A DNA stretch of 11,826 nt, from positions 1 to 11,826 of the forward strand of contig CAJPML010000008.1 of NCBI GenBank assembly GCA_905371725.1. Direction: 5' to 3'. Under the pieces are notes generated by a model. The model made no database searches. It saw only the letters and a list, made by a program, of their open reading frames with translations, and was not told where the DNA came from. This DNA comes from Leptotrichia sp. oral taxon 215 (GTDB lineage Bacteria > Fusobacteriota > Fusobacteriia > Fusobacteriales > Leptotrichiaceae). A program made the translations under genes and the position numbers. Shown here in pieces: positions 4,973 through 11,826 of the stretch (positions within the stretch are counted from its first letter, which is position 1; each line of letters starts with the position of its first letter).

Positions 4973-7624
4973 ATGAAAAAAGAACTGGATAAAGTTTATT
5001 CGCCAACTGAAATAGAAGACAGATGGTATAAAATATGGGAAGAAAATGGCTACTTCAGTGCACAGCACAATGATGAAAAGCCAGGTTATTCAATAGTTAT
5101 CCCACCTCCTAACGTAACAGGGATACTTCATATGGGACATATGCTGGATAACACTATTCAGGATGCAATAATAAGATATAAAAGAATGAGCGGATTTGAT
5201 ACTTTGTGGGTTCCAGGAATGGATCACGCAGGAATTGCCACTCAGAACAAAGTTGAGAGAATGCTTAAGGAACAGGGAACTTCAAAAGAAGAAATCGGAA
5301 GAGATAAATTTCTGAAAAAAACGTGGGAATGGAAAGAAAAACATGGTGGACTTATAACTAGACAGTTAAGAAAACTGGGGGTTTCTCCTGACTGGTCAAG
5401 AGAAAGATTTACAATGGATGAAGGACTTTCAAGAGCTGTAAAGGAAGTTTTCATAAAACTTTACAATGATGGTCTGATTTACAGGGGAGAATACATTGTA
5501 AACTGGTGTCCACATGATAAAACTGCCCTTGCAGATGACGAAGTAAATCACTTTGAAAAAAACGGGAAAATATGGGAAATAAGATATCCTGTAAAAGACA
5601 GTGATGAATATGTTGTAATTGCTACAACGAGACCTGAAACAATGCTTGGAGATACAGGTGTAGCTGTAAATCCTAACGATGAAAGATATAAGAATATAAT
5701 AGGAAAAAAAGTAATACTACCATTGATGAATAGGGAAATACCTGTAGTCGCTGATGAATATGTGGATATGGAATTTGGAACGGGAGTAGTTAAAATGACA
5801 CCTTCTCACGATCCTAATGACTTTGAAGTGGCAAAAAGAACAGGACTTCCTTTTCTGAATATATTTACGGAAGATGCAAAAGTAAATGAAAATGGTGGAA
5901 AATATTGTGGGCTTGAAAGATTTGAAGCAAGAAAGGCCATCTTGAAAGACCTTGAGGAAGAGGGATACCTTGTAGGAGTGAAGGAACACAAAAATGCAGT
6001 TGGTCACTGTTACAGATGTGATTCAATAATTGAGCCAAGAGTGTCTACACAATGGTTTGTAAAAATGAAACCTCTTGCTGAGAGAGCTCTGGAAGTAGTA
6101 AAAAATGGTAAAATACAGATAACTCCAAAAAGATGGGAAAAAGTGTATTATAACTGGCTTGAAAATATAAGGGACTGGACAATTTCAAGACAGATCTGGT
6201 GGGGACACAGAATACCTGCCTATTATGCAGAAGATGGTTCAATATTTGTAGCCAGGGATTTAGAAGAAGCAAAAGCTCAGGCAAGGGAAAAGTTTGGCAA
6301 AGATGTTCCGTTAAGGGAAGAGACAGATGTACTTGATACATGGTTTTCATCAGCTTTATGGCCTTTCTCCACAATGGGATGGCCTGACAAAACAAAGGAT
6401 CTTGAAAAATTCTTTCCAACAAATGTACTTGTAACAGGAGCAGATATACTGTTTTTCTGGGTAGCAAGAATGGTAATGATGAGTTTATACATAAATGATG
6501 AGATACCTTTTGACTATGTATATTTACATGGTCTTATAAGAGATGAACAGGGAAGAAAGATGAGTAAATCCCTAGGAAACTCACCTGATCCTCTGGATCT
6601 TATAGATAAATATGGAGCTGATGCAATAAGATTCAGTTTCCTTTACAATACATCACAGGGACAGGATATACATTTTTCAGAAAAACTTCTTGAAATGGGA
6701 TCAACTTTTGCAAATAAGGTATGGAATGCATCAAGATTTGTATTATCCAATCTTGAAGATTTTGATGATAAAGTATCTGTAATGGATTTGGAATTTAAGC
6801 TGGAAGACAGATGGATATTGTCAAAGCTTCAGTCAGCTTCAAAGGCTATAAATGAGAGCATGGAAAAATATGAGCTTGACAGTGCGGCAAAAATAGCTTA
6901 TGAATTTTTCAGAGGAGATTTCTGTGACTGGTATGTGGAAATCGCTAAAACGAGAGTTTATGGCGGAGAAGGTACAGACAAGGTGACTGCCCAGTGGGTA
7001 TTAAAGCATGTTCTGGATAATGGACTGAAAATGCTTCATCCATTTATGCCATTCATTACAGAAGAAATATGGCAGAAACTTGAAATAGATGAACCTACTA
7101 TAATGCTTTCAGATTTTCCTAAGGAAGACAAGGCTTTAGTAAGTGTTGAATCAGAAAAGGAATTTGACTATCTGAAGGAAGTAGTAACAGCTGTAAGAAA
7201 CATAAGAGGAGAAAATAATGTTTCCCCTTCAAAGAAAATAGAAGTAATATTTAAGACAGTCAATGAATCTGAAAAGAAAATACTAGAGCACAATCCTAAG
7301 ATTTTAGATAAGCTTGCAAATATTGAAAAATATGATTTTACACCTAATGTTGAAATTCCTGAATTTGTAGGATTTAGACTTGTTGAAACTACTGAAATTT
7401 ACGTTCCACTTGCTGATCTTATAGACAAGGAAAAGGAAATTGCAAAGCTTGAAAAAGATATAGAAAAAACTCAGAAGGAACTGGATAAGGTTTTAGGAAA
7501 GCTTTCCAATGAGGCGTTTCTGGCAAAAGCCCCTCAGGCTGTCGTAGATAAGGAAAATGCAATTAAGGAAGAGCTTGAAACAAAAATTGCAAAATTTAGG
7601 GAATCTATAAATTTGTATAAATAA
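4973..7624 (+). CDS. valS: Valyl-tRNA synthetase
   Basis: It charges tRNA-Val with valine in the cytoplasm. This class I synthetase of 883 residues is normal length for bacterial ValRS. PPPNVTG (44-50) and the HIGH box as HMGH (53-56) mark the Rossmann catalytic domain. The CP1 editing domain is inserted (TTRPETMLGDTG from 218, MTPSHDPND 275-283), and the KMSKS loop is exact (529-533). The helical anticodon-binding domain follows (about 600-760). The C-terminal coiled coil typical of ValRS (about 815-883: repeated KE heptads, LSNEAFLAKAPQ, VVDKE) is intact. Cysteine pairs in NWCPHDK and GHCYRC resemble those of other bacterial ValRS. The start is fixed by an in-frame TAG at 4964 and the conserved MKKELDKVYSPTEIEDRWY opening, although there is no SD at normal distance (see the leader). 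Confidence 0.98.
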   Translation: MKKELDKVYSPTEIEDRWYKIWEENGYFSAQHNDEKPGYSIVIPPPNVTGILHMGHMLDNTIQDAIIRYKRMSGFDTLWVPGMDHAGIATQNKVERMLKEQGTSKEEIGRDKFLKKTWEWKEKHGGLITRQLRKLGVSPDWSRERFTMDEGLSRAVKEVFIKLYNDGLIYRGEYIVNWCPHDKTALADDEVNHFEKNGKIWEIRYPVKDSDEYVVIATTRPETMLGDTGVAVNPNDERYKNIIGKKVILPLMNREIPVVADEYVDMEFGTGVVKMTPSHDPNDFEVAKRTGLPFLNIFTEDAKVNENGGKYCGLERFEARKAILKDLEEEGYLVGVKEHKNAVGHCYRCDSIIEPRVSTQWFVKMKPLAERALEVVKNGKIQITPKRWEKVYYNWLENIRDWTISRQIWWGHRIPAYYAEDGSIFVARDLEEAKAQAREKFGKDVPLREETDVLDTWFSSALWPFSTMGWPDKTKDLEKFFPTNVLVTGADILFFWVARMVMMSLYINDEIPFDYVYLHGLIRDEQGRKMSKSLGNSPDPLDLIDKYGADAIRFSFLYNTSQGQDIHFSEKLLEMGSTFANKVWNASRFVLSNLEDFDDKVSVMDLEFKLEDRWILSKLQSASKAINESMEKYELDSAAKIAYEFFRGDFCDWYVEIAKTRVYGGEGTDKVTAQWVLKHVLDNGLKMLHPFMPFITEEIWQKLEIDEPTIMLSDFPKEDKALVSVESEKEFDYLKEVVTAVRNIRGENNVSPSKKIEVIFKTVNESEKKILEHNPKILDKLANIEKYDFTPNVEIPEFVGFRLVETTEIYVPLADLIDKEKEIAKLEKDIEKTQKELDKVLGKLSNEAFLAKAPQAVVDKENAIKEELETKIAKFRESINLYK

Positions 7625-7634
7625 TTTGGAGAAA

Positions 7635-7697
7635 ATGATGAAATTTTCAATGAAGTTTTATATTTCTGCTATTGTTGCTAAATTTATTAATCTTTAA
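7635..7697 (+). pseudogene. Tiny 20-codon ORF after valS, possible gene remnant
   Basis: ATGATG at 7635 opens a frame ending at TAA 7695-7697 (MMKFSMKFYISAIVAKFINL). TTTGGAGAAA (7625-7634) supplies a usable SD, 3-6 nt from the two ATGs. The peptide is a single hydrophobic, basic segment. It resembles the extreme N-terminus of MurT-like Mur ligases (a K-F-Y-x-x-x-x-x-x-K hydrophobic start), so it may be the stump of a deleted gene. It could equally be a real small peptide or chance. The resemblance is from memory and only about 18 residues long. The nfeD promoter overlaps its end. Confidence 0.25.
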
Positions 7698-7721
7698 AAA
7701 AATTGAAAAATGTAGTATAAT
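7693..7721 (+). promoter_or_regulatory. Putative promoter of the nfeD-SPFH pair
   Basis: TTTAAA (7693-7698) and a perfect TATAAT (7716-7721) are 17 bp apart. Initiation near 7728 gives a leader of about 80 nt before the NfeD start. No terminator is visible between valS and this point. Confidence 0.5.
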
Positions 7722-7807
7722 ATAGTAGAAAATTTATACAGAACATATGGAGTACATAAAAACAAAAAACTTACGAATGGATTAATTTCCGGGAGGGAGA
7801 ATTTTAA

Positions 7808-8230
7808 ATGGGAGCTATGTTTTGGGCAATTGCTACGGCAGTTTTTGCTTTACTTGAAATTGTTATACCTGGTCTTGTGACAATATGGCTGGCTCTTGCA
7901 GCTTTAATTGTAACTTTGCTGGCAGGATTTATAAATAATCCTACTATTGAATTTGTAATTTTTGCGATATTTTCATTGATTTTTGTAATATTTACAAGAC
8001 CTGTCCTGAGAAAATATATTCAGAAGACAGACAAAAATTTCAGTTCTCAGATGAAAGGTTCTGAAATTAAGATTGAAAAAGTTGTAAATACTGACAAATC
8101 AAAAAAAGAATATGAAGTGAAGTTTAAAGGTTCAATATGGACAGCAACAAGTGAGGAATTTTTTAAGGCAGGAGATATTGTTAGAATAAAAAGTTTTGAA
8201 GGAAATAAAATTATACTTGAAAGAAAATAA
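7808..8230 (+). CDS. NfeD-family membrane protein (short form)
   Basis: This 140-residue member of the short NfeD class has three hydrophobic segments (about 4-20, 24-42, 47-63) and then a soluble OB-fold-like beta domain (about 72-140: MKGSEIKIEKV, YEVKFKGSIWTATSEE, FKAGDIVRIKSFEGNKIILER). The GxxWxA-type GSIWTATS and the final V-R-I-x-x-x-x-G-x-x-I-x-L-E are characteristic of NfeD C-terminal domains. It lacks the ClpP-like serine protease domain of long NfeD. Partner proteins are SPFH/stomatin family members, and one follows 44 nt downstream; the pair is thought to organise membrane microdomains. GGGAGGGAG (7791-7799) is 8 nt before the ATG, which supports this start over ATG 7817. Confidence 0.88.
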   Translation: MGAMFWAIATAVFALLEIVIPGLVTIWLALAALIVTLLAGFINNPTIEFVIFAIFSLIFVIFTRPVLRKYIQKTDKNFSSQMKGSEIKIEKVVNTDKSKKEYEVKFKGSIWTATSEEFFKAGDIVRIKSFEGNKIILERK

Positions 8231-8274
8231 TAGCAGAAAAAATAATTAAAATAAAAAATTAGGAGGAGATCGAT

Positions 8275-9189
8275 ATGTTTCTTTTATTACCATTTGGAAT
8301 AATAATATTAGTAGCAGCTTTAATAATAATATTTAAGGCTATTAAGATTGTTCCTGAATCAAGAGTTTATATTATTGAAAAATTAGGAAAATATGATCAG
8401 TCTCTGTCATCAGGACTGAACTTTATAAATCCGTTTTTTGACAGGGTTGCAAGAGTAGTTTCATTGAAAGAGCAGGTTGTGGATTTTCCACCTCAGCCGG
8501 TAATTACAAAAGATAATGCCACTATGCAGATCGATACAATAATATATTTTCAGATAACTGATCCGAAACTATATACTTACGGTATTGAAAGACCAATATC
8601 AGCTATTGAAAATCTTACTGCAACAACATTGAGAAATATAATCGGAGACATGACTGTCGACCAGACACTGACTTCGAGAGATGTAATAAATACAAATATG
8701 AGGGTTGAGCTTGATGAAGCTACTGACCCATGGGGAATTAAAGTAAACAGGGTTGAGCTGAAAAGTATAATTCCACCGGCTGACATAAGATCTGCCATGG
8801 AAAAGGAAATGAAGGCAGAAAGGGAAAAAAGGGCAAACATACTTGAAGCACAGGCTAAAAGGGAATCTGCAATATTAGTGGCTGAAGGGGAAAAACAGGC
8901 TGCAATATTGAGAGCAGAGGCGAAAAAGGAACAGGCCATAAAGGAAGCTGAAGGGGAAGCAGAAGCTATTCTTTCAATTCAGAGGGCAAAAGCGGAAGCA
9001 TTAAGACTTCTGAATGAAGCAAAACCTACACCTGAAGTACTTTCATTAAAGGGAATGGAAGCATTTGAAAGAGCTGCAGATGGACAAGCTACAAAAATTA
9101 TTGTCCCTGCAAACTTCCAGAATCTTGCAAGTACAATAACTGCATTTGCAGAATTAAATGAAAAAAATGAAATGACAGGTAAAAAATAA
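8275..9189 (+). CDS. qmcA: SPFH/Band 7 (stomatin/QmcA-like) membrane protein
   Basis: This 304-residue protein is of the standard stomatin/QmcA size. One N-terminal membrane segment (about 2-22) is followed by the Band 7 domain (about 25-180). Its hallmarks are VPESRVYIIEKLGKY, SGLNFINPFFDRV, FPPQPVITKDNATMQIDT and WGIKVNRVELKSI. Then comes a long Ala/Glu/Lys coiled coil (about 180-245, with repeated AEGE/AEAKKE units) used for ring oligomerisation, and a C-terminal tail (LSLKGMEAFERAADG, KIIVPANF). Such proteins build large membrane cages and scaffold proteases or lipids. Its cognate NfeD is directly upstream, and AGGAGGAG 6 nt before the ATG fixes the start. The exact client is unknown. The qmcA symbol is by family resemblance. 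Confidence 0.9.
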   Translation: MFLLLPFGIIILVAALIIIFKAIKIVPESRVYIIEKLGKYDQSLSSGLNFINPFFDRVARVVSLKEQVVDFPPQPVITKDNATMQIDTIIYFQITDPKLYTYGIERPISAIENLTATTLRNIIGDMTVDQTLTSRDVINTNMRVELDEATDPWGIKVNRVELKSIIPPADIRSAMEKEMKAEREKRANILEAQAKRESAILVAEGEKQAAILRAEAKKEQAIKEAEGEAEAILSIQRAKAEALRLLNEAKPTPEVLSLKGMEAFERAADGQATKIIVPANFQNLASTITAFAELNEKNEMTGKK

Positions 9190-9262
9190 GACAGTTCAGT
9201 AGTCTAAAAGATGTTTTTAAAGCTGATATTTTTCAGAATGTAATAATACTGAATAAATATTA

Positions 9263-9291
9263 TTGTTAAATATAGTAAAGTATGTTAAAAT
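9263..9291 (+). promoter_or_regulatory. Promoter of tpiA-secG
   Basis: TTGTTA (9263-9268) and TAAAAT (9286-9291) are 17 bp apart, with TGT directly before the -10 (extended -10). Initiation near 9298 leaves a leader of about 27 nt that carries GGAGG (9313-9317). No strong terminator was found in the gap after the SPFH gene. A weak AT-only inverted repeat (9242-9248 with 9258-9264) overlaps the -35. Confidence 0.65.
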
Positions 9292-9324
9292 ATTTAGGAA
9301 AAATAATGATATGGAGGAAAAATA

Positions 9325-10092
9325 ATGAGAAAAGTAATCGTAGCGGGAAACTGGAAAATGAATAAAACTGCAAAAGAAGCGGCAGAATTTTTTGCAGAAT
9401 TTAAACCTCTAGTTGCAGATGTGAAAAATGCAGGAATAGTTATAGGGGTACCGTTTACAGCTTTAGAAACAGCAACAAGAGAAACAGCTGGATCAAATAT
9501 AAAAATAGCTGCTGAAAATATGAATGCAAATGACAGTGGGGCTTATACTGGAGAAGTTTCTCCATTAATGTTAAAGGATTTAGGTGTTGAATATGTTATT
9601 TTAGGACATTCAGAAAGAAGAGAGTACTATGGGGAAACTGATGCCATAGTTAATGAAAAAGTAAAAGCAGCACTTAAGCATGGATTGAAACCAATTTTAT
9701 GTGTTGGAGAAAAATTGGAAGAAAGAGAAAATGGAACTACTGAAAAAGTGGTTGAAGAGCAGATAGTAGGTGGATTAAAGGATGTATGTGCCGAAAAAAT
9801 GGCAAATGTAATAATTGCATACGAACCTGTATGGGCAATAGGAACAGGTAAAACTGCAACTCCTGCACAGGCACAGGAAGTTCATGCATTTATAAGAAAT
9901 TTACTTGTAAAGCTGTACAATGCTGAAGTGGCTGAAAATGTAACAGTTCAGTATGGTGGATCAATGAATGATGCCAATGCGGCTGAGCTTATTGCTCAAA
10001 AAGATATAGATGGTGGATTAGTTGGAGGAGCAAGCTTAATTCCTGAAAAATTCACTGTAATAGTAAAAGCGGGAGATTCTGCAGTTAAGTAG
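9325..10092 (+). CDS. tpiA: Triosephosphate isomerase
   Basis: It interconverts dihydroxyacetone phosphate and glyceraldehyde 3-phosphate in cytoplasmic glycolysis. The 255-residue TIM barrel is full length. The catalytic residues are all present: AGNWKMN with N9 and K11, ILGHSERR with H95, and the general base E167 in AYEPVWAIGTGKTATP. The latter also contains the mobile loop 6. YGGS and GLVGGASL near the end bind the substrate phosphate. GGAGG lies 7 nt before the ATG. The gene heads an operon with secG 37 nt downstream, a common pairing in bacteria. Nothing is missing or unusual. In a sugar-fermenting anaerobe this should be a highly expressed gene, which agrees with the good promoter and ribosome-binding site. 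Confidence 0.98.
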   Translation: MRKVIVAGNWKMNKTAKEAAEFFAEFKPLVADVKNAGIVIGVPFTALETATRETAGSNIKIAAENMNANDSGAYTGEVSPLMLKDLGVEYVILGHSERREYYGETDAIVNEKVKAALKHGLKPILCVGEKLEERENGTTEKVVEEQIVGGLKDVCAEKMANVIIAYEPVWAIGTGKTATPAQAQEVHAFIRNLLVKLYNAEVAENVTVQYGGSMNDANAAELIAQKDIDGGLVGGASLIPEKFTVIVKAGDSAVK

Positions 10093-10129
10093 TTAATGTA
10101 TAATTTGCCGTAAATTAATAGGAGGAATA

Positions 10130-10333
10130 ATGTTAGAAAATTTACTGGTAATAATTTTAGTAGTTTTAGCTATAATAATGATAGCTGTTATCCTGTTACA
10201 GCCTGACAGAAGTCAGGGACTGGCTAAAAATGCCAATATAGTAGACGAGGAAAAAGAAGGAATTGAAAAGTTTACTGAATGGATAGCAACAGCATTTCTA
10301 GTTGTAGCGATACTGTTTCAGATAATAAGATAA
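10130..10333 (+). CDS. secG: Preprotein translocase subunit SecG
   Basis: This small integral membrane subunit of SecYEG assists protein insertion into the channel. The 67-residue protein has the standard layout: a first membrane helix (about 3-22), the conserved cytoplasmic loop LLQPDRSQGLA (about 22-32, the LQ...GL motif), and a second helix (about 49-66). It starts at ATG 10130 with GGAGG just upstream, 37 nt after tpiA and in the same direction, so it is almost certainly cotranscribed. A strong terminator follows within 10 nt of the stop. Confidence 0.93.
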   Translation: MLENLLVIILVVLAIIMIAVILLQPDRSQGLAKNANIVDEEKEGIEKFTEWIATAFLVVAILFQIIR

Positions 10334-10341
10334 TAAAAAAT

Positions 10342-10400
10342 AATCAGCTCGGTTTTACCATATTCTTTTTAAGGATTTGGTAACTGAGTTGATTTTTTAT
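10342..10400 (+). terminator. Strong terminator of the tpiA-secG operon
   Basis: AATCAGCTCGG plus TTTTACCA (10342-10360) pairs with TGGTAACTGAGTTGATT (10378-10394). The stem is about 17 bp with two G-U pairs and a 2-nt bulge, and the loop is 17 nt. Another T-rich run (TTTTATT) follows from 10395. It is the longest hairpin in the window. Confidence 0.85.
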
Positions 10401-10468
10401 TACATACCTGAAAAGTTATATAGAAATGAAAGTACTGTAAAAATGGAAATCAGGGTCAGCAATTTCAG

Positions 10469-10497
10469 TTGTAAATAATCAGATAAAGAAGTATAAT
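10469..10497 (+). promoter_or_regulatory. Promoter of the AddB-like gene
   Basis: TTGTAA (10469-10474) and a perfect TATAAT (10492-10497) are 17 bp apart, putting initiation near 10504. A second TATAAT at 10501-10506 has no matching -35. The stretch from the preceding terminator to here (10401-10468) shows nothing else I can name. Confidence 0.6.
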
Positions 10498-10532
10498 GTA
10501 TATAATATTAAAAAAGGAGTGAGGAATTTATA

Positions 10533-11826
10533 ATGAAAATAACTTATCTTGGCTTAAAATCTGATTTGAATGAAATCCTTTCTGAAGAATTTGATAAAAA
10601 CGAAGAAAATTTATATGTATTTGAAAATTCATCTTCGTTTTTTGAAATAAAAAGGGAGTATTTACAAACATTTCAGAACATTTTCAATAATTTTAAACTG
10701 ATGAACAGCTATGATTTTTATGAGAAACTTTTTGAAACAGATAAAATTGTCATAAAGGAAGAAAAACAGGTTGTACTGTTCTATAATTCATTGAATGACA
10801 GCATAAAAAAGAATTTGAAAATAAAGAATTATTATGATGCAATAGATATTGCATACAATTTTTATGCACTTTTTTCTGAAATGCAGGAATATAAGGTAGA
10901 TTATTCAGATAAAGAAAAAATAGGGCTTGAAAAATGGCAGGAAAAAACATTTGATACGCTTATTAAGATAAATAAAAATATAGAAAAAAAAGTACAGGAA
11001 AAAGGGCTTATCCTACCTTATATGCTTAGAAGAAAAGAAAATATCTCAGATGCTTTTATAAAGAAGTATAAAAAAATATGTTTTATAAATAAAGTTAAAT
11101 TTACTCCATTTGAAGAAGAAATGATTGAAATTCTTGAATCGAAGGGAATAGAAATTGAAAATAAGCTTCAGCTGGGAAAAAATGACTTTGATGAGAAAAA
11201 ACTCCAGATAAAAGATAGCTTTTCACTGCCTGAGAAAGAGGAATTTGAAAGAAATTTCAGTGTAAATATTGAAATTCATGAATATGAAAATAAATTTGCA
11301 CAGCTATTGGGAATGATAAAAAAGCTTTCTTCCAGAAATATTTTAGAAGAGGATGTGAATAACTGCAAAATATATGATTTACAGGGAAATGTTGAAAACA
11401 ATGAGACAGATTATCATCTTCTGAACCAGTCTAAAATAAAATATAATCTTGAAATAACGATGCAGAAAACAAAGATATATAAAGTTCTGGAACTTTTATA
11501 CAATATTCTGGAAAGTGTAAGGACAGTTCATAAAGAAAATGGAAAGAAATTTTACATGTTTAAAGTAAAGGAACTGTATAGTGCATACAAATCAGATAAT
11601 TTTTTAAATACTTTTGGTCTGGGAAGAACGTATCATCTTTTTCAGTCCTTTGCAAATGAAAATTATAAATATATTTCAAAAGAGCAGTTAAATAAATTTG
11701 CTGAAGGAAATGAAGATGGAAAAAGATTCCTATATGAAGATGAAGTTAAAGTACTTACGGAATTTATAGGAGAATTGGAAAGAATATTAAATTTTTCCAC
11801 TTTAAAGGATTTTGAAGATTATCTTT
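10533..11826 (+). CDS. Large protein, probably AddB-like helicase/PD-(D/E)XK nuclease (N-terminal part)
   Basis: The frame opens at ATG 10533, with GAGGA (10521-10525) 7 nt upstream, and stays open for 431 codons to the window edge, so the gene is longer. The protein is charged, helical and soluble, with no signal peptide. Segments such as MNSYDFYEKLFETDKIVI (57-74), YYDAIDIAYNFYALFSEM, KWQEKTFDTLIKIN and ICFINKVKFTPFEEEMIEIL (about 183-202) recall the degenerate helicase half of AddB-type proteins. In those proteins a nuclease domain lies at the C-terminus, here outside the window. No Walker A motif is visible in the part shown, which fits an inactivated helicase domain. If correct, it would act in double-strand-break repair with an AddA partner, perhaps encoded just downstream. 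The coding call is firm; the family call is from overall resemblance only. Confidence 0.6.
   Translation, partial: MKITYLGLKSDLNEILSEEFDKNEENLYVFENSSSFFEIKREYLQTFQNIFNNFKLMNSYDFYEKLFETDKIVIKEEKQVVLFYNSLNDSIKKNLKIKNYYDAIDIAYNFYALFSEMQEYKVDYSDKEKIGLEKWQEKTFDTLIKINKNIEKKVQEKGLILPYMLRRKENISDAFIKKYKKICFINKVKFTPFEEEMIEILESKGIEIENKLQLGKNDFDEKKLQIKDSFSLPEKEEFERNFSVNIEIHEYENKFAQLLGMIKKLSSRNILEEDVNNCKIYDLQGNVENNETDYHLLNQSKIKYNLEITMQKTKIYKVLELLYNILESVRTVHKENGKKFYMFKVKELYSAYKSDNFLNTFGLGRTYHLFQSFANENYKYISKEQLNKFAEGNEDGKRFLYEDEVKVLTEFIGELERILNFSTLKDFEDYL

Noticed and set aside
6045..6467. A 140-codon open frame on the minus strand inside valS
   Set aside because: It lies entirely opposite a certain gene, its composition (Leu/Pro/Ser/Phe-rich) is typical of an antisense reading of Lys/Glu-rich codons, and it has no SD.
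8577..8939. A 120-codon minus-strand frame inside the SPFH gene
   Set aside because: It is an antisense shadow of the Ala/Glu/Lys coiled coil, with no ribosome-binding site or promoter and no recognisable protein.
7808..9189. NfeD plus SPFH pair as a new membrane system
   Set aside because: The pairing is well known across bacteria and both proteins have ordinary length and domains.
9242..9264. Inverted repeat AATAATA/TATTATT as terminator after the SPFH gene
   Set aside because: The stem has no G-C pair and overlaps the tpiA -35, so it is too weak to call.
10750..10950. Minus-strand frame opposite the AddB-like gene
   Set aside because: The + strand frame is continuous through it and has promoter and SD support; the minus frame has neither.

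Overview
This AT-rich window uses AGA/ATA/AAA-heavy codons, spaces its genes compactly and has strong purine-rich Shine-Dalgarno (SD) sequences. It fits a low-GC anaerobe. The best guess is Fusobacteriota, family Leptotrichiaceae (Leptotrichia-like). This rests on overall protein character and base composition, not on a database match. Almost everything is chromosomal housekeeping. I see no insertion sequence, prophage, CRISPR array, tRNA, rRNA or toxin/defence island.

Layout, left to right. (1) Positions 1-97 are the last 31 codons of an unrecognised + strand gene, with a hairpin over its stop. (2) Positions 98-355 hold no protein gene. They carry AT-rich hairpins and a promoter-plus-terminator arrangement that could make a short + strand RNA of about 85 nt, ending against the 3' end of the next gene. 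(3) A Crp/Fnr-type regulator (minus strand) and a type I cytoplasmic L-asparaginase (plus strand) are divergent around a 189-bp regulatory region with promoters on both strands, a TTTACGTAAA palindrome and a GGTTATA/TATAACC inverted repeat. (4) rplS (ribosomal protein L19) has its own promoter and a structured leader resembling the L19 autoregulatory leader. Its likely true start is a TTG, not the upstream GTG. A strong palindromic terminator follows. (5) lepB (signal peptidase I with an unusual five-helix membrane extension) overlaps rimI (S18 N-acetyltransferase) by 34 nt. valS (valyl-tRNA synthetase) comes next; its SD is separated from the ATG by a perfect 9-bp hairpin. (6) An NfeD-type membrane protein and an SPFH/stomatin-type membrane protein form the usual two-gene pair. 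(7) tpiA (triosephosphate isomerase) and secG (translocon subunit) form an operon closed by a strong terminator. (8) A promoter then drives a large gene that runs off the right edge; its visible part resembles the N-terminal region of AddB-like helicase/nuclease proteins.

Functional themes are protein synthesis (L19, RimI, ValRS), protein export (SecG, signal peptidase I), membrane organisation (NfeD/SPFH), glycolysis (TpiA) and asparagine catabolism beside a sensor-type regulator. I found no convincing undescribed multi-gene system. The most interesting signals are non-coding or at translation starts: the valS SD/hairpin/ATG arrangement, the possible small RNA at about 268-355, the rplS leader and start, the lepB extension, and a 20-codon ORF after valS that may be a gene remnant.
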